The notes beneath the pieces were generated by a model. The model was not told where the DNA came from and did no database searches. It saw only the letters and a list, made by a program, of their open reading frames with translations. A DNA stretch of 64,000 nucleotides from Spironucleus salmonicida. Taxonomy: Eukaryota; Fornicata; Diplomonadida; Hexamitidae. The stretch spans positions 558,001-622,000 of the forward strand of contig CM035318.1 of NCBI GenBank assembly GCA_000497125.2, read 5' to 3'. Position numbers and translations under genes: made by a program. Positions 1 to 11,293 of this stretch are shown here, in pieces (within the stretch, counting starts at the first letter, position 1; the number at the start of each line of letters is the position of its first letter).

Positions 1-120
1 CTTGACGAATTATCGTCCAAGGAAAATTCAGAAAAAGACGAAGTCATTTATAAAATTATTTTATTAGTTTTGCATAATTTAATGTATAAAAGATATATAA
101 TTAATATTCTATAGTATTGA
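1..120 (+). CDS. C-terminal end of an unknown protein (cut by window start)
   Basis: The first 39 codons in frame 1 are open, and TGA at 118-120 closes them. The penultimate sense codon is TAG, read as Gln. The start lies outside the window. The visible tail is Ser/Glu/Lys-rich, then turns hydrophobic and basic. No family can be named from so little sequence. Confidence 0.5.
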
Positions 121-226
121 GTCAAGTAAATAAATCAAATTTTATTATACAATTTATTTGCTATTTTCAACATATTGCCCAAGGAGTACCAAATTATATA
201 TATTGATCGAATTGAATTTCCCAAAA

Positions 227-547
227 ATGGGTTCTACGGCAACTTAACAATTACCAGATATAGGGATACCTCTTAATGAGCGAAAGCAGCACCATAGTTA
301 ATTTGTACTCAAAGAACTATACGAGCAGTCGATAGATGCTGCTAAAGTAAAGCAGTTTTAAACGAAACTGAAGCAAAGCGCGAGCTTCAACACCAGCGCA
401 GTTCTACCTCCACAGACCATAACTACGGTGTTCAGCGTTACTAACTTGGTTATGGTGAAGCAGAATAGCATTGCTGGAGCATAAAATTAAGATTTGGATG
501 AAGGAAATAAATTCGATTACAAGAAGTTAGTAGAGGCTGATCTTTGA
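227..547 (+). CDS. Hypothetical protein, 106 aa
   Basis: A complete code-6 frame from ATG at 227 to TGA at 545. It has in-frame TAA codons at several Gln positions, and its base composition is clearly more balanced than its AT-rich flanks. The leader is A-rich directly before the ATG, as for other genes here. The protein is polar with a Lys/Gln/Ser-rich middle. It has no membrane segment and no motif I recognise. Confidence 0.6.
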
Positions 548-601
548 GTTTTTTTACTTATTTACGTAAATTTTTGTATTTCACTCTATATTCTCAGTAA
601 A

Positions 602-871
602 ATGAACGTCTGTCAATGCCGTCAGTCATGTATGCTCACTTGGTGCGCTTCCAGTTGTAATTAGCGTCCAGAGACATTGAATTCTTATAGATTCCACTAA
701 ATTCTCAAGTTTTTGTACAGCTAAGATTTTCCTAGTCTCCTGCTTGGGCCGACTTGGTTATCAGTGTTCAATTATAATAAGGTTAAAGTTAGGCATGGGT
801 TTACCTGGATTAAAAATCTAGCGTCGGGTGTAGTTTTCTTGTGGATTGCACTGAGGTGTAAGATTGGGTGA
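602..871 (+). CDS. Possible small Cys-containing protein, 89 aa
   Basis: A code-6 frame from ATG 602 to TGA 869. It begins with four or five Cys in the first 20 residues (CQCRQSC, then CASSC) and is followed by mixed polar and hydrophobic sequence. Base composition is less AT-rich than the DNA downstream, which favours coding. No family is recognised, and a chance open frame cannot be excluded. Confidence 0.35.
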
Positions 872-2154
872 AATAACATACTTCCACAATAAATTATTGA
901 AAGATAAACGCATTTGTTGATGAAAAGTAATGACAATACTTAGCATGTTTACCTATATACTAATATTTTAAATATTTGAATACTTCATTTGTTGATTTGA
1001 TAGAATCACTAACACCTAATAAAATATATTACTATCATTTTACCTTAAAATTATATAGTTTAATGCTAAAATAATAGTCAGATGTAGAGTTAAAAATTTA
1101 AACCTACACAGTTCTGGAATTTTATGATAATTTCCACAACTATATGGCAGGTTCATGTCATACAATTATTATTATCAATATGATTATGCCATATATTTGC
1201 TAAACTATTGGAAATATATTTATCAAGTGTGATATTAAGGATATGAAGACAATCTTCTATTCTCCTTTGTAGATATAGTTAAAAGTATTTCTAGTTCATG
1301 CCTCACAAAGGGATATAACAGTATAATCTCAAAAATAAAATTATAATGAAAATTAAACTTATATTTTTTCATTATAATAGTGACGTAGTTGTATCGCCAA
1401 TAATTTTTATACTTACTTATAATTAAAAAATTTAATCGATAATAATAAATTTTTATCATATAACAGGATTTTTTTCATTTGATCGGAATATTGATAAAAT
1501 TCAAATATAAATAGATGCATAATATTTCAAGAAGTGATTAATATTTTTGAATAATAGACTAGAAGATATTGCTATAATATTTTATTAATCAGAAGTAAAA
1601 ATACAAATCTTTTTTTAACAAGTTTATAGTATCGCATACTTTAAATATAAAAATACTTCATAATTAATGTTGAGACTATATATATTAATACTGAGTACAC
1701 TTACATTTAGAAAGTATATAACATAATACAGTATAATTATGTAAATTCTAATTTATTTTTAGAAAGCCTAATTTTAAGGACATAAGATAGCAAATTTAGT
1801 GTATTATACTAATATTGTTATTTTCCAATAGTAAAATTTAACTTATTGTTTTATGAACTATATACATCTAATAACATTGTATATAAGCTCATAATTTGAG
1901 TAAATAGAGTCAAAATAATTATTTTAGTATTCTAAGTAAATTAAAACTTAATTTTCTATATATTTCTATAAATGTATTCTATATATGGTATTTCATTTAT
2001 TTCCTGTGATTTACTCATAATATCTAACATAATTCAACACTAAAGTCGACGACTTACCAACTTATTATTTCACTTTTCTCATAAATAATTTTTCATTTTT
2101 AATAAATTTACTATTATTATATAAAAATATATATTATTAAATCATTTCTGCAAA
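872..2154. other. AT-rich intergenic stretch
   Basis: About 1.3 kb of very AT-rich sequence. I see no convincing open frame on either strand even with TGA as the only stop, and no RNA gene. Short A/T runs and TATATA motifs are frequent but have no obvious order. Confidence 0.6.
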
Positions 2155-4167
2155 ATGTTAGAACCAGCATATATTCTAGAAAAACAAAATAAACAAACAC
2201 CGCAACAAGTAGTTTCTATAAATATGCAAAATCATGCGTTATCTAATATCTAGTCCATTCGTATGTTCACTAGCCTAGTTTCAGTTAATTTTTCACACAA
2301 TGCCATTTCTCAAGCAAATGACTTATTATCCTTACTAAATCTAAGATCAATTGACCTCTCATACAATTAACTTTCCTCTTTCATCGCTATTCCATCATTA
2401 CCGTAACTAGAAGCACTAAATTTAAAGCGTAATAGTCTATTTCTGCTTCAGCTCAACGGTTGCGGGCAACTGCGTGAACTAGATGTTTCTGACAATTAGC
2501 TATCCGTATTAGATGGGATATAGACGTGTTAGAAGCTTGAAGTTCTCAATATTTAATGGAATCAGATTTAGGATTTGACTCAGTTCAATTTTTTATAAAA
2601 AACACAAATCAAAGAAATTTATACCAAGGGCAATACCGTCGAAGCAGAAGCTCTTTTTGAGGCTAAACTGAAGGAAATGATACATAGTTTGATTTTCGTT
2701 AACGGAAAAACGGTAAATTATTCGAATGTAAATCAGGAGCGAAAAGTTAAATTTAATACCGAATATGAAGATTCAAGAAATGAATCAAATAGTTATTAAG
2801 GGAATTAATAACAATTCCAGCACTAATATCAACAGCCGTATGCATAAGGATTTACGCCAAATTCATAAATTTCGAATTAGATATTACGTTTAGAAGATAG
2901 AATATTTATGTTAGAATAATAGAATATGCGTATGCAAGATTTAGTTATGTAATTGTTACAAAAATAGCAGCTTCAAGTTCAATATGTGCCTTAATAAGTT
3001 CAATATCAGCCATAATATTAGCCCTAATAACCGTAAGCTATAGATTTGAATTTAATTAATTAACTAATTTAGTAACAAATTTCTACGAGCAAACCAGTTT
3101 AAGAAATCTCTCAAACTATTGGTCTACCAATTTCACCTACAAAATAGTAAGTGCATCCTACAAACTAAACGCAATTAACTCAACAAACAATAGAAAATTC
3201 ATGCATTACAAGAGCCCCAATCTAGCAGATTCAGTAACAAGGAAATTTAAATACCGACGAAAAGATCATCAACTCCTTAGTGTCAACCATTCATATTGTA
3301 AAATCTGGGTCAGACTCCTCAATTAACGAGTAGAAACTGACTGAAAAATCAATGAGTCGTGAAGAAGTTAGTGAAAAATGCCCTAAAACAGCAGTTTAGC
3401 TGACGGAAAAAAGTGCTAGTCAACACGTCACAGATTATGAGCTTGAAGAAAATGAACAAAATATATCTTTAAATTAATCAACTTCTAGTGTAAAAGGCAT
3501 CAATTACATTTATTAAAAGGCATAACAGCAGCTAGAATAGCCTTAATAACATTTTTCAAAACCACCTGTAGTTATTTAAGACGAAGATAATACACTTAAT
3601 AACTCATCAATTTCATCACTTTACGTGAACAAAACTGACCAACATAAGGACAATGATTCCCCATCGTTTAACTCGCTAATTTCTAATGACGAACAACCCA
3701 TTTACGTCGTAAAACCGATAAAACCAGTCATGATAGAGTCCAGTTCAGGCCTATCAACGAAAATGACGCCTCCAAAACCTGCAAAAATCGTCAAAAATTA
3801 GCCAGAAAAGGCCTCCTCATCTTCTTTAGACCTAGACCAGATCTCCCTGGGCTCCATCGGGCGATCCTCCCTCTCCAAAAACACTCAAAAAATTCCAGTA
3901 AATCTCCTCTCAGACTCGGAAAGTGAAAAGCCCCGATAAGGAAATAACGAAAAATTTTAGGAGCGAAAAGTTGAATTATCAGATGATTTGAGCTTTAACA
4001 GCATGAGCAGCAAAAAACAAAATACGAAGCCAGCGCTGTCCTTCTTGAATTCTGCCAACTCAACGAATTCGACGGCATTCCGGCCCAAAACGGCAGGCCG
4101 ATTTAATCTGAACAAAGTCGAAGGCAGCGAGGACCTCGATTTGGACGACTGGACCGACGACGTTTGA
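2155..4167 (+). CDS. Leucine-rich-repeat protein with Gln-rich tail, 670 aa
   Basis: One frame runs from ATG 2155 to TGA 4165. Residues about 20-155 form five or six SDS22/U2A'-type leucine-rich repeats (patterns such as LVSVNFSHNAIS, LRSIDLSYNQL, LEALNLKRNSL, LRELDVSDNQLSVLDGI). A short cap region follows. Residues about 220-350 are very rich in Gln, mostly TAA/TAG codons. The last third is Ser/Lys/Asp-rich and ends in an acidic segment (DLDLDDWTDDV). LRR proteins of this type are protein-binding scaffolds and are often flagellar or regulatory. The exact role is unknown. The last 450 bases are noticeably more GC-rich than the Gln-rich middle. Confidence 0.85.
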
Positions 4168-4217
4168 GAAGTGAAAAATATATATTAGAATATAATAATC
4201 GAATTATTTTTCTGACA

Positions 4218-4862
4218 ATGCAAACAGAAAAAACTAATTTTCAGAAAATGGTAGACGGGGACAAATATAACAGTTTTGACGAGAATCTTTGGGCTATTTA
4301 GGGTAAATGTTGGTAATTGTGCAAGAAATATAACGAATTTGATCCAACTACTATTTATACGGAAAAAGCACCGAGATTGCTTATTCAGCAGATTGTTGGG
4401 TCTATACGTGGTAGGTGTGTTCTAGCATAGAATATTAAGTTCGATTTTGGTGTAAATATTCACTTTGGGTACAACTTCTTCGGAAATTCAAATTTAACGA
4501 TCTTGGACTCCTGCCCTGTTACATTTGGTGACGATGTACTTGTGGGACCAAATACATCAATTTATACAGTTAACCATCCTATGTGTGCAGTATAGCGCTC
4601 TACTTCACGTCTTTTGCAAGGTAAACCAGTTAAAATTGGCAGCAGGGTTTGGATTGGTGGTAGCGTGGTTATCCTTCCAGGTGTTGTATTAGGGGATGGT
4701 TGCGTTGTTGCTGCAGGTAGTGTGGTCACAAAAAGCTTCGAAACTAACTCACTCATTGGTGGAAATCCGGCTAGATTAATTAGAACAATTGACTAGGAAG
4801 CAGAATATGATACTAGCTGGGATAACTTTGAATCAGGTAATCCTGAAATTGAGATAATATGA
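4218..4862 (+). CDS. Maltose/galactoside O-acetyltransferase family protein
   Basis: A 214-aa protein of the left-handed beta-helix acyltransferase family, usual length about 185-210. The N-terminus carries the family's mal-acetyltransferase cap ([10 protein letters not shown], then ARxLLQQI-like). Hexapeptide repeats run from about residue 75 to 190. They include the catalytic His in the VNHP motif (near residue 119) and the diagnostic [17 protein letters not shown] and VVAAGSVV strings. The enzyme would transfer acetyl from acetyl-CoA to a sugar hydroxyl in the cytosol. Eukaryotic copies are usually regarded as acquired from bacteria, and this one has been adapted to the host code with several TAG/TAA Gln codons. 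Confidence 0.93.
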
Positions 4863-4893
4863 TTTTTATATTTATTGAAGTATATAAAATAAA

Positions 4894-5775
4894 ATGGATC
4901 AGTTTATTTCTGTTTCTGACTCATTTCCACATATAGAAAACGGTGAAATTGTGGCATTTCGACCTCATTTAAAACGCCTATTTGAGCTTAGTGGCAATTT
5001 TAAGAGAGAACAAAAAGTTTCATTTCCACATTCATTTTGCGGTATGAATTTCGTTAAAAATCATTATTTTCCACCTTTAGCAGAGCGATATTATACGGGA
5101 AATTCACTGGAATTTTCATTTCCTGCTCCTTTAATTAAAAGCTTTGGGGTAACATTTTGGAACGAAAAGGTCATAATTTGTGATGCGAATCAGCTCAAAA
5201 TAATAGGCGTATCAGAGTTAAAGGACTTTACTGGCTACTTTCAAATTTTTGGAAGGGCAGAAAAACTTGTTTTCTGTGATGGAAATCTCGCTATTTTCGA
5301 TGGTGAAAACGTCGTAGAATTCGGAAAATTTGGAAAATTTTTATTATGTTATTAATAGTATATAATATTTGATAATAATAAAGTTTTAGATTTGGACAAT
5401 CTTGTAGTTGCAGTTTTAAACATTGATTTATAAACTCTTATTAATATTGTTATAGTTTAGGACCGAATTTATGCCCAAAATGAGGTATTTAGGGATATTT
5501 TTGACTATTTTTTAGTAGTGCATAGGATCGATTTTCACTCTCTCAAATTTCTTGAAATACAATCTCTGAAGACTATTAAAGTTGAAGCGGCTTCTGAAAC
5601 TGAAGGATGGTAGTGTTGTCTGGAGTGTTAAAAAGTACACAATTAGACACCGTTGTTAATAGAAGAAAAATCAGCAGTGTTGACTTCTTCCATAGTTTCT
5701 GAGAATATAAAATTCGTAGAAATTAATAGAAATAAAAAGCCGTCTAGAAAGGGGTGGTTCTGTCGCTGCTTCTGA
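4894..5775 (+). CDS. Hypothetical protein, 293 aa
   Basis: A code-6 frame from ATG 4894 to TGA 5773, starting 31 bases after the acetyltransferase stop. The protein is a mixed alpha/beta, Phe-rich sequence with no recognisable domain and no membrane segment. The last four residues are CRCF, which has the form of a CaaX-type lipidation signal, and a basic segment (KKPSRK) precedes them. This is suggestive only. Just past the stop, another frame on the same strand stays open with plausible protein sequence, so the 3' end may be frameshifted relative to an ancestral longer protein. Confidence 0.65.
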
Positions 5776-6144
5776 ATATTTAATTGTCACTCCGGGAGCC
5801 GATCTAGATGGCTTTTGGGCGCGCTAGCCGCTTTGGACTCCTCTGGAAAAGGGGTTGTTATATGTTCATATCTGTCATCGTTATTTGCAGAATTTAATGT
5901 AAAAAGATTCTCCATTTTAAGACGATTTAAAAAAATTGACTTAATAATTATATGGTTGTATACGTTTTATTTTTGTAGGGTCGTAAATCTTAATAAGGAT
6001 TTGGGCCCTATTTCCCACAATATTTAATTTGAATACATGTAAAATACGCTATTTTATTATAATTAAAAATACTATTTATCACGTTTTAATATAATATAAA
6101 TATTAAATAATAATAGTAGTTTCAATTTTCACCAACCCATATTT
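5776..6144. other. Unassigned stretch with protein-like residue
   Basis: The first about 230 bases are less AT-rich than normal intergenic DNA. In the frame beginning near 5755 they read as plausible polypeptide (TPGADLDGFW, PLEKGLLYVHI), but there is no start codon and the frame then runs into AT-rich DNA. This may be a decayed extension of the preceding gene. I call no gene here. Confidence 0.35.
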
Positions 6145-6654
6145 TCAATTTATCGCTCCCGTTAATATCTTCGGCCTTTGTGAAACTCTGCCGTGTGGTT
6201 TAGCCCAGTTTTTGGTCTCAAGCTCGACATTAATAAATTATGTTCTTAAACTTATCTTTACGGGGTTTAACAGGTTCTTACAGGGCTTGATGACATCTTC
6301 GATAGAGTCTACTTAAAGATTGAACTCTGATCTTGCAACTTTTGAATTCGCAAGAATTTACTATCGACTTTTTGGACGCTACTGTCCCACTCCTTAGAAG
6401 GAAGCTTGTGCCGTTTCGGCGTAAGCATCTGTACCTGATCCAACACGAATGGAGACTAATATAACGACCATTTATTACGTTGTTTCTAGTAGGATTATTA
6501 TATTTTTGTTTATTAGGATTCGTGGTCTTATAGGTTACTAAGAGTAATTTACCGTGTCTTTTAGTACGTTTTGAGAGGCGAATATGGTTAAATTAAAGGT
6601 CTTTAAGTTGTATTAGGGTTTCCTAATGAGTTGTGCATTTTTGGCGGTTATCAT
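6145..6654 (-). CDS. Hypothetical protein, 169 aa
   Basis: The minus-strand frame from ATG at 6654 to TGA at 6145 fits exactly the block of less AT-rich sequence between two AT-rich borders. It is basic and Gln/Arg/Lys-rich, with no membrane segment. Gln is written as TAA, TAG and CAA. The plus strand is also largely open across the block, so the strand assignment is moderate. I recognise no family. Confidence 0.5.
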
Positions 6655-6736
6655 TTTAAATAATATAATAACCATTATTCATTATTTTACAGAAACTGTA
6701 AATTAGTATTATATAAATATAATAATATTTATTAAA

Positions 6737-7351
6737 ATGTTCGCCCAGCTATTGGAAAAGACGAAGAAGGAGGAGGCGAACCTGGTGATCTTCAAGGCGA
6801 TGGTGGCGGAGCAGAAGAAGCAGAAGGACGAGGAGGACAAACGCCAGGAAACAGCGTTTTACGAGGACTTCGAGCTGGAGCTGTTCGATGCGGAGAAGCA
6901 GCAGAAGGAGCGCAAGACCTAGCTGGCAACGGGGACGGCATTCCACCGCATCCCGTCCCGCAACAAGCAGCGCACGCAGCGCCAGATCCAGTCCCTGGTG
7001 CCGCAGGAGCGCATCGTGAACAAGTGGTCGCCGGAGGACGTGGCGGCCCTGCGCGAGAACATCCGGCAGGTGGGGCTCAACATCAACTTCCTGCACATCC
7101 TGATGCCAGAGCGCACCCAGAATGCAATCAAGGCGCGCATACGCCTCGAGAACCCTCACGAGATCACCGAGCTGGCGCGCCAGTGCCGGGAGATCCCGGA
7201 GCACGTGCGCCAGGTGTACGCGCAGCTGGGCCGGCGGCACGGGGCGCTCGACCTGGACCTAGACCTTTCGGAGTACGAGCACCAGCGCGAGGAGCAGGCG
7301 GGAATGGCGGAGGAGGTGCGGGACCTGGTGGGAGAGTTCGAGGGCTGGTGA
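6737..7351 (+). CDS. SANT/Myb protein, likely TFIIIB subunit Bdp1 (copy 1)
   Basis: A 204-aa protein. The N-terminal 60 residues are a charged Lys/Glu helix. Residues about 95-145 are a SANT domain ([17 protein letters not shown], then [17 protein letters not shown]). The spacing and the R-x-x-x-x-IK-x-R element match the Bdp1/B'' SANT domain, which helps place RNA polymerase III at promoters. The tail is acidic. It is much shorter than yeast or human Bdp1 and keeps little beyond the SANT region, as expected of a reduced protist. An identical copy lies at 18069-18683. A generic Myb-like factor is the alternative. Confidence 0.75.
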
Positions 7352-7470
7352 GCGCGGCGTGAATTTTTAGATTTAAGGAGGGAAAGGGAAAAGCTAGTGG
7401 AAGGGGTGAAATACCCGTATATACACATATAAAGGATAATCCCCACCCGGCTGCGAACGCCCATTCCTCA

Positions 7471-7704
7471 ATGTAGATCTTCGTTAAAACTCTCACCGGA
7501 AAAAACATCACCCTCGACGTCGAGCCCACCGAAACCATCCAGTCGCTCAAGGCCAAGATCCAGGACAAGGAGGCCATCCCTCCTGACCAGCAACGTCTTA
7601 TCTTCGCGGGTAAGCAGCTCGAGGACAACCGCACGCTCTCCGACTACAACATCCAGAAGGAGTCCACCATCCACCTCGTACTCCGTCTCAGAGGAGGCCA
7701 GTGA
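7471..7704 (+). CDS. Ubiquitin, single unit (copy 1)
   Basis: A 76-residue ubiquitin plus one C-terminal Gln after the Gly-Gly, so a single-unit precursor that a deubiquitinase would trim. Codon 2 is TAG where every ubiquitin has Gln, and the stop is TGA: direct proof of the code. All seven lysines (6, 11, 27, 29, 33, 48, 63) are kept. Compared with the human protein I count ten substitutions: positions 12, 16, 20, 21, 24, 25, 26, 35, 53 and 67. That is many for so conserved a protein. It lies between the SANT gene and a third gene, all on the same strand. Confidence 0.98.
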
Positions 7705-7738
7705 ATGACGGTAATTTTCTTAGCACAACTAGTATCAT

Positions 7739-8030
7739 ATGTATAGTATACAATTCGAATCACCCATGCCTCTCCAAATGCAGGTTACCACGGCCGCATT
7801 CTTGGCCCAGCACCACACCACCGAGCAGGACGCCAGTGCGCTCTCCGTCTACGAGATGATGTTCCGGTTCAAATTCCCGCACCGCCTCGCCGTGAAGCTA
7901 CACACGCTCCTCAACCCTAGGATTCCCATCAACTCACCTACCGCCAAACCGTTTGCGGAGATCCTTCAGCCTCGGTTGCGCTCTGTGATCTCCGCCCCAG
8001 ATCTGGCGCTTCTCTCCCCGCTGCTGAAGT
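7739..8030 (+). pseudogene. 5' fragment of a 293-aa gene cut by the repeat edge
   Basis: This matches the first 97 codons of the complete gene at 16800-17681. Identity stops at 8030 and the following AT-rich DNA is unrelated. The frame happens to stay open to TGA at 8579, but those extra codons overlap the MFS gene and look like chance sequence. The left copy is therefore a truncated relic that keeps its own start and upstream region. Confidence 0.85.
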
Positions 8031-8268
8031 AGTTCAAAGTTTTTAATATTATATTTTAGTCTGTAAATTTATTTACCTATTACTGTATAAGAATAATAAG
8101 TTTATATCTTTTTAACGTATAACTGTACGACAATATTTTGATTAACGCTAAAATAAATTATTCATTTTATATTGACAAAAGATTAAAAAGTTATACTATT
8201 AACAACAAAACAACAAATATATATTTAAATCTATATTATTAAATAATTAGAAAATACATTTCTTAAAA

Positions 8269-9744
8269 ATGGAACGATAATACGTTGGGGAAACCAAGCT
8301 ACGTCATCTTATTTTATTCAATATCGTCTCGTAGCTTGCCTGGAAATTCGATGAATAATCTATTTCATAACAACTTCCATATATTTAAGAATACTATAAA
8401 ATAGAGCCAATTGTGTCTTAATGGTACTCAACTACATTCTTTCTAGCCTAAGCTGCAGCTGCCATCCCTCTTGCGAAGTTTGGCGAGCGATTTGGATAGC
8501 CGTTAGTTTTACGTATATGCTATGGTCTATTTAGTATAGTCCAAATTGCTTAATTTTTTATAACAAACTATCCTTTATTGATTGTTTTCAGAGTTTTTGC
8601 AGGTATTTTGATTGCTGGAGCAGTTAGTAACAAAAATGGTCTTGTCACTAAGTTTCCTAATTAGGCAGAAAGTGGTAAATCTATTTCCATTTCAATTTTG
8701 ATTACTAATATTAATGCTATTTTCATACCTTTTATTTCTGGTATTTTAATTGATAAGCTATTTTTCGGCTATATAAACTTAATAGCTGGTATTTTTGCTT
8801 TTATCTCAATGGTTGCAAGCTTCTAATTCATCAATAATCCTGTCAGGACAAGCAAACATTTTGACTTGTTGGGTGGACTTTTTATCACAGTAGCAATCGC
8901 TAGCACTTGTTCATTTTTCGTTATAATAGCAATGAACTAATATTATTATTTAATTTTAGTAACTTTTACTGGAATTCTTGGTGGATCTTTGTTTTATGTA
9001 GTAGAAAAGCGTGCTGAAGACCCTATTTTACCTTTAGATTTACTTAAAAATCCGGTTTCAGATTTGCTCATACTTTATGCATTAAATTATGTCAATTAAG
9101 GTGGAATTACTTTTATTTACCCTCAAGTTATGCGAAAACTCAATATTTCATCTGGAACTATTGGGATTGTAAATATGATCAGTGGAATTATATTAGTTAT
9201 TTTCAGTATTATCATACCAAAAGTTCAGACAAAAGTCGCCAATTGGACGTCTTTAGTTGTTCTTAATTCAGTAATTATTTTGTTAATTAGCTTGAATTGC
9301 TTTTTTATGACAATGTTTTACGGTCATTCAGTGCTTTATGGAACTTCTAATGTTGCATTTATGACAATCTAGATGATTTCATACAAAATGTTGTTGATGT
9401 CTGTAGAATAAGGGGACGCTTCAAAGGTCTCTGGATTTCCTACTGTGGCCAGATCTGTCGGAAATAGTATTTCTTTAGCCTTGTTTGCAAGCATTGAGAG
9501 CGTTGTCACATAAAATGTGCCGTAGTCTTAATAAGATTGGGGCTATAGGGGTGGGTTTATAGCAATTATATGCATCGTTTTTGTCGAAATTGGTATAACA
9601 ATTTGCAGAATTGGAAACAGAGAGCAAGAGAGGGGTAAATTTGGGTTTAAAGTAAAGCTTCTCCGAGAATTAAAGAAGTATAAAATCCTATAGGATAACG
9701 ATAACCATTAGGAAGATATATCTAGCCAGCATTTGTAATTGTGA
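8269..9744 (+). CDS. Major facilitator superfamily transporter, 491 aa
   Basis: A polytopic membrane protein with 12 or more hydrophobic segments. The N-terminal half has the drug:H+ antiporter (EmrB/QacA-like) layout: a substrate-side QWYSTTFFLAQAAAAIPL helix, a motif-A-like loop PLAKFGERFG, then RVFAGILIAGAV. The second half contains the PILPLDLLKNP element typical of the 14-helix family. It would export or import small solutes by proton exchange at a membrane. ATG 8269 is the first in frame and follows an A-rich leader. Several Gln residues in the helices are TAA or TAG. Confidence 0.92.
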
Positions 9745-9825
9745 TATAGAACGTGAACATTCATTTACTAATAATATTATAAATAGTATATTATATTCAA
9801 TAAATTTCATTTCCATTCTATCTAA

Positions 9826-10485
9826 ATGAACTTTGCTGAATCTTCTGATACACCACCACCACCTACATATCTTACCTACTAAGATTTAAAAATTCGTCTT
9901 ATTCCTGATCATTCACTATGGGGACATGTATTATGGAACGCTTCAAAGTTTATTTGTGAAAAAATATAAAATAAAACAATCAATGTTTAAAACAAGACAG
10001 TATTAGAATTTGGTGCTGGTGCAGCTATTCCTTGTATTTATTCTGCAAAATATGGTGCTTAAAAAGTAGTCGCAACAGACTTTCCAGAATTTGAAATTTT
10101 AGAAAATATTTAATATAATATGAAAAATAACAATGTTACGGTTGAAGTATTACCATTATTATGGGGAGACACTATTAACTAATAATTTGATATAATATTT
10201 TTGTGTGACCTTATCTTTAACCATAATGAACATGATAATCTAGCAAAATCCACTTTTAAACTTCTAAAAGATAATGGCACTGCATATTGCACATTTTCTC
10301 ATCATTAACCAAATAAAACTTTAAATGATTTGAATTTTTTTGATATATGTAAAGTTAACAGGCTTAAGTGTGAGTATATCAGCCAAGAAAATTATGGGAG
10401 AATGTTCCCAGAAGATGATCTTAAGTACTAAAACTATGCTTAAGAAGGTAGAGAAAATGTTTATTTTTGGAAAATAACGAAATGA
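9826..10485 (+). CDS. Class I SAM methyltransferase, Efm7/NNT1-like, 219 aa
   Basis: Seven-beta-strand methyltransferase. The SAM-binding motif I is VLEFGAGAAIP (about residue 66), followed by the acidic motif ATDFPE. The N-terminal HSLWGHVLWNA segment, the CDLIFNHNEHDNL loop and the CTFSHHQP motif match the yeast Efm7 (NNT1)/nicotinamide-N-methyltransferase-like family. That family methylates the N-terminus and Lys2 of elongation factor 1A. The length suits the family. It starts 81 bases after the MFS gene on the same strand. Confidence 0.85.
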
Positions 10486-10867
10486 GTTATTATTTAATTT
10501 TATTGTTTTATATAGATGCTTATATCTTTAAGAGTAAATTATTAGCCTATTTAAAAAGCATAGAGTCTATTTTACTTATAGTATAATACAACTTTATGTA
10601 TTAGTCAATTAATATTTACCCTTAAATTCTTATTTCATAATATATAATATTAGTGTCATTGAAATATGAGCATAGTATCACCCCCACCGTATAACTTGCA
10701 CCAGATATTAACAATTATACAAATGTAGTAAATAGTATAGCAGCTAGCATTATATTCAAAGTATGTTATATTTAAATATATTCTATAGTTTTTAATTATA
10801 ATTTAGTATACATAAATTTTATTATTATATTATTTATTAGTGACTTTATTTCATTCCTAAAAAATAA

Positions 10868-11293
10868 ATGCAATCATACCCTTCTATTTGCCCATTTTGT
10901 GCTTATAGTTCACCATCACCACCCACATTCGATCTACATACCTGCTATATACCTACTTTAGAGTCATTTGCTTGTTCGCATTGTGATGCTGCATTTGCAC
11001 GTCGCTCAGATCTTGAATCACACATCTTGGGATCCCATTCAAATATTTTTACATGTGAAATATGTCAAAAGTAGTTCCGTTAACGTTGTCATTTATAGGC
11101 ACACATGGCATTGCATACTGGTGACAAGCGTTTTATCTGTTAAATATGTGAAAAAGCCTTCGCACGACGGGACACTTTAGATGTTCATATGAAAGTTCAT
11201 AGTGAAGAACGAGAATATGTTTGCAGTGTTTGTTGTGGAAAATTTAAATAGAAAGGCCATTTATAGAGGCATATGAGTGTGCATGAAAAGTGA
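10868..11293 (+). CDS. C2H2 zinc-finger protein, 141 aa
   Basis: A chain of classical Cys2His2 fingers: CSHCDAAFARRSDLESHI, CEICQKQFRQRCHLQAHM, CQICEKAFARRDTLDVHM and CSVCCGKFKQKGHLQRHM, joined by TGDKR- or SEERE-type linkers. They are preceded by an N-terminal CPFC...H...C knuckle. Such arrays bind DNA or RNA in the nucleus. The protein is nearly all fingers with no effector domain visible. Helix positions include TAA/TAG-encoded Gln. Confidence 0.93.

Larger units (their letters stand above)
6735..8030. repeat. Left arm of 1.3 kb inverted repeat
   Basis: This 1296-bp segment reappears in reverse orientation at 17390-18685. Every gene position maps by the constant sum 25420, so there is no indel, and the translated products match throughout. 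The left edge lies 2 bases before the start codon of the SANT gene (shared AAATG, then divergence). The right edge falls inside a third gene at 8030. The repeat is strongly GC-rich and its flanks are AT-rich. Confidence 0.95.

Noticed and set aside
6749-7240. Leu/Arg-rich frames antisense to the SANT and ubiquitin genes (and mirrors in the right arm)
   Set aside because: They are mirror translations of GC-rich coding DNA; the sense strand carries the recognisable domains.
8031-8580. Extension of the truncated repeat gene to a 280-aa protein
   Set aside because: The added codons are AT-rich, unrelated to the complete copy and overlap the MFS gene; openness is expected with TGA as the only stop.
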